NCBI GenBank assembly: GCA_900128395.1
Contig: LT649499.1
Coordinates: 1 to 22,899, forward strand
Reading direction: 5' to 3'
Length of the DNA stretch: 22,899 nucleotides
DNA from: Stramenopiles sp. TOSAG23-2
Lineage: Eukaryota; Sar
The notes below the pieces were generated by a model. The model worked only from the letters and a program-made list of their open reading frames with translations. It was not told the DNA's origin and made no database searches. Position numbers and translations under genes: made by a program. Shown here in pieces: positions 15,995-22,899 of the stretch. Within the stretch, counting starts at the first letter, position 1, and every line of letters starts with the position of its first letter.

Positions 15995-18900
15995 TTAAAT
16001 ATCAATTGCATATGAACCTCCACCACCACTACTATTATTGTTATTTGCAATTGCTGATGTGGTGGATGATGTATTTTTCATTGAATCTGGCATTTCCCAT
16101 TGGCTAGTTCCATTAACACTGTTGTAAAAGAAATATTCTCCAGTTTGTTCATCTAAAAATTCTGTCCAATTACCTTCAACACGTATAGCTTTACTACGAC
16201 TACGTAAGACTTGCCACATTTTCTTTGCTTTGACTGCATTGCCTGCTTTTGGAGTAGATGGCAAAACTTGATTCGTTGATTCTAAATGTTGCTCTTTTTG
16301 GGCCTTGTTTGGATCATCACCAAAATAATCAGGTGGTTTTTCCCATTGTGATTCACCTGTCTCCGTATTCCAAAAGTATAAATTTTTACCTTTCGGTGTA
16401 GCCACAGGTTGCCATTTAGATTTTGCAACTTGACGCTGCTGATGTGTTGATGTATTTGCATATGCAGCTTCATCAAAACCAGGAGGTTTTTCCCATTGTG
16501 ATATGTTTTGAGTTGATAAATGATAAAAAACTTCTTGCGTTGCATCATCTATCATTTCTGCCCATCCATTCACAGTTTGTATGGTTCGTGAACGGCTTAA
16601 CATAACTTTCCATAAACGTTTTGTATGTGGAAGATCAGCAGAACCAGGAGTTGAAGGCAAATGTTCACCTTGTGACGATGTATGAGCATCATAACCAACT
16701 GGAACTTGGCGTTGCGCAGCACCTGTATTTTTATTGTAGTAATACAATAAACGTCCTTTTGGGGTCATTACAGGTTCCCACACTTCAGAGCGTACACTTT
16801 GATGAGTGGAAGTATGTGCTTCCTCCCATCTACCACCGGATAAGGACTTTGGCATCTCCCATTGCGAAGTACCATTTGATGTATTATAGTAAAATCGCTC
16901 TTGTGAATGCGGATCAAGCATTTCTAACCAATCTCCTTGTATACGTTGTGTTTTTGATCGATGCCTTAATGCATCCCACAATTGTTGTGATTCAGATAAT
17001 TCAGACATTGTTTTATCTTTATCATTTGATGGCAACACATGACTTTCAGTAGGTTCGGGACTTTTTAATGCATCTGGCTTTTCCCATTGGCTATGTCCAG
17101 TATGCCAATCATAATAATATAAATTCTTACCTTTTGGTGTTGCAATAGGTTCCCATCGTTTTCCATGTTTATTTGTATGAATAGCATTATTATTACCAGT
17201 TGTTGCTGTTGTTGAAGCTTGTTGTTGCAGCGCCTGTTGATGTTGTCCAGGATTCACCCAATCATTTGGTACTTCCCATTGTGCTGTACCAGTTGTTTCG
17301 TTGTAATAAAACTTTTCCCCCGTTTGGCTATCAAGCATTTCACCCCATTCTCCGGATGTACGTTGGCGTTCGGCGCGTTTGACTAAGACGGACCATAATT
17401 TCTTCGCCGCTTTTTCATCTTCAGATTTAGGCGTTGAAGGCAATATACGAGCTTTCTGCTTCACGCCTTGAGGCGTCTTTAATTCATTTGGTTTTTCCCA
17501 ACTGCTCTCGCCCGTATGCCAATTATAGTAATATAAATTTCGTCCCATTGGGGTTGCAATACCTTCCCATATAACGTCCTCATTCGTTTTGCGTTTCGGC
17601 GTTATCATTCCATCCTGTTCCGCACCAGTTGTACTCGTTGTTTCAGCAGATTCGTTTATATTTTTTGGCAATTCCCATTGAGAGATCATTTTCTTTGGAT
17701 TGTGATAAAAATGTTCATTCGTTTGTGAATCTTTCATTTGATGCCAATCTCCCTTAACCGCTACAACAGTCGAACGCTTCAGCAAAATATTCCATAAATC
17801 ATGTGCTTGCCTATAGTCTTTTGTTTTTGGCGTAGATGGTAATGGTAAAGCATTTTTAGCAGGTAAATTTTCAACCTCTGCTGGTTTTTCCCATTGACTT
17901 TCTCCAGATTGCCAATTATACCAATATAAATTTTTCCCAGTCGGTGTTGCTATTGGTTCCCATTTTCTATTTTCTCCATTTCCATTACTATTGGCAATAT
18001 TACTATTCATATTATTTGCACCACCGGTCCATGATTGCATTGGCATCATAGAATTTTCATCAAACGTATCTCCACTTTCAAGCTCACGATCGGTTTCCCC
18101 ACCACGTGTTGTGCGTACTGAATCTACTACCATCACCTGGTTGGCAATACCAATTGCATTGCTATTTGTTTCACCCAGTACCTTTGGACTTTTATATGGC
18201 TCAATTTCGCCTTGTTCTTCTAAATCTGTATCAGTGTCAATCGTTATACTACGACTTAGACGACGCATTCGTATGCTATTATTTAAGTCAACTTTAATGG
18301 ATTCCTTCTCCTCTTTTTGCTCTTCGTCTTTTTCTAAATTTTTTTCACTATCATCATCCTCTAATTCTTTTTCTGAAAACAATTGTTGCTGTACATTATT
18401 TGAATGCCCAACCTGTGGTGTTAATTCTTCCGTATCAGGAACTTTTGCAAGTTTTACTTGTTTTTTCTCTTCCTCTGCCAATAAACGTTTCTTTTCTTCT
18501 TCTTCTTCTTCCTTTTTTGCAAGTTGTTGTTTCTTTGCTTCTTCCTCCTCCGCCTCTTTTCTCTTTCTTTCTTTCTCCTCCTCCTCTTCTTCCTTTCTCT
18601 TTTTTTCTTCCGCCACCTTAGCTTCTTTTTCTTTTAACAATCGTTCTTGTTCGTCTAATTCATCACGTAAGCGTTGTGCTTCGGCACGCTCTCGTTCTGC
18701 TTCCTCCAAAGCTTTTTTAGCACCAGCTTTCATTTTCTCTTCCATTTCCAGTCGAATTTTTTCCTCCATTTCTAAACGTGCTTTTTCTGCATCTTCTTTC
18801 ATTTTCTTTTCTAATAAAAACTTTTGTTCTTCCGCTTTCGCCATTTCTTCCTCACGTTTAATTCGTTCTTGTTCCTCTTTGTCCTTTGCTTTTTGAATTT

Positions 18901-21900
18901 CAGCTTCTAATGCAGCTTTTTCTTCAGCAATACGCAATTCGTATTCTTCTTTTTCCTTTCTCATTTTTTCTGCACGAAGTTTTTCTTCCTGTATTTGCTT
19001 TTGTTTTTCTTTCTCCCGTTTTTCCTGCTCTAATTTTAATCTTTCCAGTTCCTCTTTGCGTATAATTTCTTGTTCTTTTAAAATAGCTTCTTTTTCAGCT
19101 TCCTCAATAGCTAATCGTGCTTCTAATTGTGCCATTTTTTCAGTTAATTCTTGCTGTGCTTTTCGTTCTTTTTCCATTTGCATTTCATATTCCTTTCTTG
19201 CTTTTTCTTCCTTTTCAAGACGATCTTTTTCTGCTTTTAATTTTGCTTCTTCTAATTCTTTTAATTGCTGTTTTTCCCAATCTTCTTTTTCCTTTTGCAA
19301 TCGCATTTTCTCCTCTTCCATTGCTTTTGCTAAATCTGCCTTTTCCTTTTCTAATTGTTCACGTTCTAATTTTTCCGTGCGTTTTCTTTCTTCCTCCAAT
19401 TGCTTCATTTCCCATTGTTTTCTTTCTTGTTCCATCTTCAATTTTTCACGTTCAAGCTCTAATTTTTCCTTTTCAATTTGTTGTTTTTTCTCTTCTTCCT
19501 CCCTTTTTCGTTTGTCTTTTTCTGCTTGTAAACGTTTTTGTTGCGCTTGTTCCCTTGCTAACCATTCTTGCTTCAATTTTACACGCATTTCTTCCTCCTG
19601 TGCTTTTTTCTCTCTCTCTTCATTTTCTTTGATCAATCGTTCTTTTTCCTCCAAGGCTTTGCGTTTTTCCTCCTCCAAGGCTTCCATTTTAGCTTTACGT
19701 TCGTCCTCGAATTTTTTCTCTCGTTCTATTAATGCTTCTTTTTCTAATTCAAGTTTTTTCTTTGCTTCTTCCAACGCTTGTTGCTGTTCAGATTGCAATT
19801 GGTGTAATTTAGCTTCTAATTCTTTTCTATCTTTTTCTGCATATGTCAATTTTGGCGAAGGTGTATTAACGTCCATGTTTCTGTTTTCATTTGATAATTC
19901 AAAAATACGGTGATTGGTTCCTTTTTTCATGCTTTTGGTTGGAGAATTATATTCAATATTTTCATCACTACCACTATTTCCATCTAATATTTTTTGTTGG
20001 TTTAATTTATTTTCACCAGCACCTTGATCTGCATTTTCAGTATGTTGATATAAAATAGCTGGGTTTTCCTCGGCAATCTTATTGCGATATTCTTTATATT
20101 TCAAAATTGCTTGTCGTTGCCCTTCTTTTTCATCCTCAGTACTTGAGCCATTACCATCTGCATCTAATCGTTGTAATTTTCTAAGCGCATCAATAACATC
20201 GGCATATCGAACAGTAGAATTCTTGCCTGAATATTTTTCCTCACCAACTAATAGTTCTATTAATAATGACATGTCTTCAACACTTAATCCACAATCTGAT
20301 TTGATTAAACCATTTTTAAATTGCGCAGCAGATAGAGAACCTCGGCCACTTCTATCCATATCGGCAATGGTTGTCCCAATTGCTACAAGTCGTTTTTCAT
20401 ATTTAAACCTTCGATAATGCACGCTTCTTAATATATGTTCATTCATTTGTCTTAATAATTGTCGTAAACTTGGATCCTGAACAATGCTGCTAATACGTTG
20501 TGAACGTGCTGATTGCCTCGCTGATTGTTGTGATGCAGGGGACATAGTACGTGGATCCGGTGAGTGAAAAGGATCCCTATTCTTGTTTTTATTCTTACTG
20601 CTACTGCTTGTACCATTTCGATTATAAACTTTTTGAGGTGAAATGTATGAATCAATCACATCTTTCGATGCATTTTCCAACACATCATTTTTGGTACTAT
20701 TATTATTATTTTTACCTGTATTATTATTATTATCATTATTACCATTTTTATCATCGTTAACATCGTCATCAAAATCATCAGCGTACATATTTTCCTCATC
20801 CGAATCGGTATGACTGCTTGTATCTATCATCGGTGGTCGAGGTGGAGGGGGTGCTAACTTTCTTCGGGTTCTATTGTTTGAATACATGTCCTCTTCATCA
20901 GTAGTTGTTTGAGGTGAATTTGCTGATTTCATATTTGATGCATTCACTATCCTATCACTTTCCGAACCAGTACGTGCCCTAGATCGTTTCTTATCCACCG
21001 CATGTTTCCTTGCTATTGTATTTTCATCTGCCAATTCTAAATGAATTTCAGCTTGGTCAACACCAGGTACATCTTCAACAACTTTACGTGCTCTTCGTGC
21101 AACATAATGAACTTCTCTCATCAATAAATTAGGATTGACAAGAATTTCTACATCTGCTATGACACGCCCTTTTGCCCTTGCAACATTTGCTTGAGCCACA
21201 CTATATATTTCCTTAACGGTTGCCAATGCACTACATATGTCTTCTTCAATGTCAGCTGATAATCTACCATTAAATAAACGCTGTTGTGCATCTACATGTA
21301 CAATGACATCAGCGATGTAATCATGTGATCGCATTGCACATCTACGTGCTCGAGTAGCTATTTTATGTGCTTGCTTTACGGTAGTTCTACTATCAACTAA
21401 TATATGCGTATCAATAACAACATCTCCATCACCTATGTTTTGTATTTTCATTGCACCAACATCCAATACACTATCTAATGATAATAACGCTTCCGTCACG
21501 GCACGTTTAATGTTATTTTTTATGGTTTGCATCTTCTGTTTTCTACTTTTACTTATACCTCTTTTATTGCTGCTAATTCCACCTCTTGCTGCTTTCAATA
21601 AATTTCCATTTTGTGTCGATTTCGATTTGCGCATTTTCATCGTCCGTTTTTGGTTGTTTTTACGTGATAATGCAACAGCTGATACGGGGCGCCGCATATT
21701 TCTTCTCCTTTTTTGTGGCGAGCGTACCATTTTGCGCGGACTACTTCTTCTACGCGCAGATTGTGGCCGTCTCTTTTTCTTTCTACTATTCATTGAGCCA
21801 CTTCTTAATTTATTAGAATTACGTTGTTGCTCCATCTGTTCTAACTCAAAGCCTGTATCCTGTGTGCGACTTAATAAATATTCTCTAGCTTCTTCTAATA

Positions 21901-22420
21901 GTTCTTTAGAACGTGCTAATGCCTCGGGAACATTTTCACGATCCACGCGCACTGCACGTTGCCTACTGCTAGTACTATTACTTCTACCATTACGTCTCCG
22001 TACTGTGGCTGATTGCGGTCTTTTTTTGTTCCCACGTTTATTTCCACCACGTATACGTTGTGCTGATTGTGGCCTTGCATTATTACTTTTATTTTCACTA
22101 TAGTCTATTTCATCATCGTCATCTTCATCATCCTCGTATGTATAAGTACGTCGTCTACGATTACGTGTTGATACTGGACTACCTCCATCACTATTTAATA
22201 CACCTTCATTATCTTGATCGGTATTTATCCTACGATTTCTGCTTGCAGAGACTGGTCTCCTCCTTCGAGTTCTTTTGGACGAAGAGGTATTTGTTTCATA
22301 TGATTGAATCGAATTGGTATTATTCGTAGGAAAATTACCAGTTTTACTGGATTGTACCAATTCCAAACGTCGACTACGTTTAATATCTGCTTGTAAATTT
22401 TGCCTAGTCTTTGATGACAT
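15995..22420 (-). CDS. giant scaffold: CDF-CTD-like pair, EF-like loops, coiled coil, ten WW domains
   Basis: A 2141-residue single-exon protein. Residues 1-300 are Arg/Ser-rich and hold five RP-Q/V-SA motifs (55, 116, 134, 218, 244). Two ferredoxin-like folds, about 303-377 and 391-465 (VVIDTHILVDSRTTVKQAHKIA ends VIVHVD; VIADVEILVNPNLLMREVHY ends AEIHLEL), match the cytoplasmic dimerisation domain of cation-diffusion-facilitator transporters, but no membrane helices exist. KLAPPPPRPP (521-530) is a proline ligand. DMDRSGRGSLSA (687-698) and DADGNGSSTEDE (753-764) are EF-hand-like loops; the first lacks Glu at position 12. Residues about 860-1322 are an uninterrupted Glu/Lys/Arg coiled coil. 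Residues 1487-2111 are five units (starting W1487, W1618, W1756, W1881, W2003), each WW-linker-WW. The C-terminus is Asn/Gly-rich. It is likely a cytoplasmic or cytoskeletal scaffold that binds proline-rich partners. Function is unknown. Confidence 0.85.
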   Translation of the reverse strand: MSSKTRQNLQADIKRSRRLELVQSSKTGNFPTNNTNSIQSYETNTSSSKRTRRRRPVSASRNRRINTDQDNEGVLNSDGGSPVSTRNRRRRTYTYEDDEDDDDEIDYSENKSNNARPQSAQRIRGGNKRGNKKRPQSATVRRRNGRSNSTSSRQRAVRVDRENVPEALARSKELLEEAREYLLSRTQDTGFELEQMEQQRNSNKLRSGSMNSRKKKRRPQSARRRSSPRKMVRSPQKRRRNMRRPVSAVALSRKNNQKRTMKMRKSKSTQNGNLLKAARGGISSNKRGISKSRKQKMQTIKNNIKRAVTEALLSLDSVLDVGAMKIQNIGDGDVVIDTHILVDSRTTVKQAHKIATRARRCAMRSHDYIADVIVHVDAQQRLFNGRLSADIEEDICSALATVKEIYSVAQANVARAKGRVIADVEILVNPNLLMREVHYVARRARKVVEDVPGVDQAEIHLELADENTIARKHAVDKKRSRARTGSESDRIVNASNMKSANSPQTTTDEEDMYSNNRTRRKLAPPPPRPPMIDTSSHTDSDEENMYADDFDDDVNDDKNGNNDNNNNTGKNNNNSTKNDVLENASKDVIDSYISPQKVYNRNGTSSSSKNKNKNRDPFHSPDPRTMSPASQQSARQSARSQRISSIVQDPSLRQLLRQMNEHILRSVHYRRFKYEKRLVAIGTTIADMDRSGRGSLSAAQFKNGLIKSDCGLSVEDMSLLIELLVGEEKYSGKNSTVRYADVIDALRKLQRLDADGNGSSTEDEKEGQRQAILKYKEYRNKIAEENPAILYQHTENADQGAGENKLNQQKILDGNSGSDENIEYNSPTKSMKKGTNHRIFELSNENRNMDVNTPSPKLTYAEKDRKELEAKLHQLQSEQQQALEEAKKKLELEKEALIEREKKFEDERKAKMEALEEEKRKALEEKERLIKENEEREKKAQEEEMRVKLKQEWLAREQAQQKRLQAEKDKRKREEEEKKQQIEKEKLELEREKLKMEQERKQWEMKQLEEERKRTEKLEREQLEKEKADLAKAMEEEKMRLQKEKEDWEKQQLKELEEAKLKAEKDRLEKEEKARKEYEMQMEKERKAQQELTEKMAQLEARLAIEEAEKEAILKEQEIIRKEELERLKLEQEKREKEKQKQIQEEKLRAEKMRKEKEEYELRIAEEKAALEAEIQKAKDKEEQERIKREEEMAKAEEQKFLLEKKMKEDAEKARLEMEEKIRLEMEEKMKAGAKKALEEAERERAEAQRLRDELDEQERLLKEKEAKVAEEKKRKEEEEEEKERKRKEAEEEEAKKQQLAKKEEEEEEKKRLLAEEEKKQVKLAKVPDTEELTPQVGHSNNVQQQLFSEKELEDDDSEKNLEKDEEQKEEKESIKVDLNNSIRMRRLSRSITIDTDTDLEEQGEIEPYKSPKVLGETNSNAIGIANQVMVVDSVRTTRGGETDRELESGDTFDENSMMPMQSWTGGANNMNSNIANSNGNGENRKWEPIATPTGKNLYWYNWQSGESQWEKPAEVENLPAKNALPLPSTPKTKDYRQAHDLWNILLKRSTVVAVKGDWHQMKDSQTNEHFYHNPKKMISQWELPKNINESAETTSTTGAEQDGMITPKRKTNEDVIWEGIATPMGRNLYYYNWHTGESSWEKPNELKTPQGVKQKARILPSTPKSEDEKAAKKLWSVLVKRAERQRTSGEWGEMLDSQTGEKFYYNETTGTAQWEVPNDWVNPGQHQQALQQQASTTATTGNNNAIHTNKHGKRWEPIATPKGKNLYYYDWHTGHSQWEKPDALKSPEPTESHVLPSNDKDKTMSELSESQQLWDALRHRSKTQRIQGDWLEMLDPHSQERFYYNTSNGTSQWEMPKSLSGGRWEEAHTSTHQSVRSEVWEPVMTPKGRLLYYYNKNTGAAQRQVPVGYDAHTSSQGEHLPSTPGSADLPHTKRLWKVMLSRSRTIQTVNGWAEMIDDATQEVFYHLSTQNISQWEKPPGFDEAAYANTSTHQQRQVAKSKWQPVATPKGKNLYFWNTETGESQWEKPPDYFGDDPNKAQKEQHLESTNQVLPSTPKAGNAVKAKKMWQVLRSRSKAIRVEGNWTEFLDEQTGEYFFYNSVNGTSQWEMPDSMKNTSSTTSAIANNNNSSGGGGSYAIDI
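16088..17962 (-). repeat. five coding repeat units, each a WW domain pair
   Basis: Protein units of 122-138 residues start at W1487, W1618, W1756, W1881 and W2003. Each has WW-A (pattern W-E-P-I-A-T-P-x-G-K-N-L-Y-Y-Y ... SQWEKP), a linker with LPSTP in four of five units plus an LW..L..RS helix, then WW-B (G-x-W-x-E-M-x-D ... FYYN ... SQWE-x-P). Unit 3 has LPSND in place of LPSTP. Unit 4 WW-A has lost its second Trp (R1904). Copies are diverged, so the expansion is old. Confidence 0.85.
18450..19840 (-). repeat. strand-asymmetric low-complexity tract encoding the coiled coil
   Basis: About 1.4 kb in which the coding (minus) strand is strongly purine-rich (GAA, GAG, AAA, AAG codons) and the plus strand correspondingly rich in TTC/CTT. 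It encodes the scaffold's long coiled coil. Antisense frames of 301 and 285 codons on the plus strand are by-products of this composition. Confidence 0.8.
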
Positions 22421-22899
22421 GTCTGTATTGGTTTTTACTATTTATCTTAATCTCTCTTTTATTTCCTACTATAGTAATATGATGTATTCTTTTGTTTCAT
22501 TTAATATAAAATTTGATTCCATTCTTTCTGTATGAATATATTTTTTATATATATATTACTATTGAACAAAGTTTGTTGGAATAAAATTCTAACTGCCAAA
22601 ACACAAAACAAACAACAACAACAACATTTCGCATCATCATTTTCAACCAAATTCACACCATCGAATGCGTACTTTTATTAGATTTATGTATTCTAAAAAC
22701 AACAAAATTCCTATACTATCAATTCCTATACTATCGGTTGTGTTTCCGTGAACTTTAGCCGTAATAGCATTGGTGCCAACGCATAATAATAATTTAAGGT
22801 ATTTTACACGATTTTTTTTGTCAAAAATAAAAATATTATTATTTGTACAAGAAGATCCAAAAAAATGAATATAAATATATAATTTACAACTAAAACACA
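22421..22899. promoter_or_regulatory. upstream region of the scaffold gene
   Basis: This 5' region of the minus-strand scaffold gene runs to the window edge. It holds CAACAACAACAACA near 22612, a 15-bp tandem repeat (listed separately), an AATAGCATT copy near 22765 and TTAAGGTATTTTACACG near 22793. The last resembles the AAG|GTA... donor-like context seen elsewhere in the window. No gene is visible. Confidence 0.4.
22706..22735 (+). repeat. 15-bp direct tandem repeat
   Basis: AATTCCTATACTATC occurs twice head to tail with no mismatch. It lies about 290 bp upstream of the scaffold start codon. It could be a duplicated regulatory site or simple slippage. Confidence 0.9.

Noticed and set aside
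17991-19913. Long plus-strand frames (17991-18896, 19056-19913, 19117-19632) rich in Ser, Phe, Leu and Cys
   Set aside because: They are antisense to the Glu/Lys coiled coil; GAA/AAG-rich coding automatically opens TTC/CTT frames. No domain is present.
20082-22535. Plus-strand frames over the scaffold N-terminal half (20082-20417, 21435-22103, 22060-22329 and others)
   Set aside because: Shadows of the minus-strand gene, whose domains and repeats are clear.
1-22899. CRISPR array, transposon, integrated virus or bacterial-type operon
   Set aside because: No regularly spaced identical repeats, no transposase, integrase or reverse-transcriptase motifs, and no same-strand gene clusters. The glycosyltransferase piece alone does not prove a viral origin.

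Overview
The window is nuclear DNA from an AT-rich, intron-poor eukaryotic microbe. I judge this from single-exon genes of up to 6.4 kb, a tubulin-ligase-family enzyme, a chromatin WD40 protein, a TOG/HEAT microtubule-binding protein, WW domains, asparagine-rich low-complexity tracts, and the absence of Shine-Dalgarno sites and operons. Genes end in TAA or TGA, so the standard code fits. RP-Q/V-SA motifs, a V.GAGE..V(D/N)GVY..GW domain and paired WW repeats remind me of stramenopile (oomycete or algal) proteomes. That placement is a guess and no marker in the window settles it.

Layout from left to right: 1-692, a repeat-bearing leader region; a tubulin-tyrosine-ligase-family enzyme (+); a small FCS-like zinc-finger protein (-); a TOG/CLASP-N-like protein (+); an N-myristoylated protein with a GW-rich domain (-); a secreted Cys-rich/RCC1-like protein (+) that runs into an exact 147-bp tandem duplication belonging to a convergent basic protein (-); about 1 kb of orphan coding pieces (a UIM-like tail on + and a glycosyltransferase C-terminus on -); a secreted GH5 endoglycoceramidase-like enzyme (-); an intergenic stretch holding an orphan EF-hand exon (+); an RBBP4/MSI-type WD40 protein closest to the MSI4/FVE branch (+); a coiled-coil protein (-); a small hydrophobic membrane protein (+); and a 2141-residue scaffold protein (-).

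Genes alternate strands almost strictly, giving convergent 3' pairs (gaps of about 190-580 bp) and divergent 5' pairs (310-1300 bp) that probably share promoter regions. There is no operon-like system. The loosest functional theme is the microtubule cytoskeleton or cilium (tubulin ligase, TOG protein, possibly the RPxSA-rich scaffold). The glycoceramidase and the RCC1-like protein are secretory-pathway products.

The two most unusual items are the scaffold and the 8.2-9.5 kb segment. The scaffold combines two cation-diffusion-facilitator C-terminal-like folds with no transporter, decayed EF-hand-like loops, a coiled coil of about 460 residues and five WW-LPSTP-WW units. The 8.2-9.5 kb segment has a rearrangement-like breakpoint, an exact duplication and start-less domain fragments packed together.
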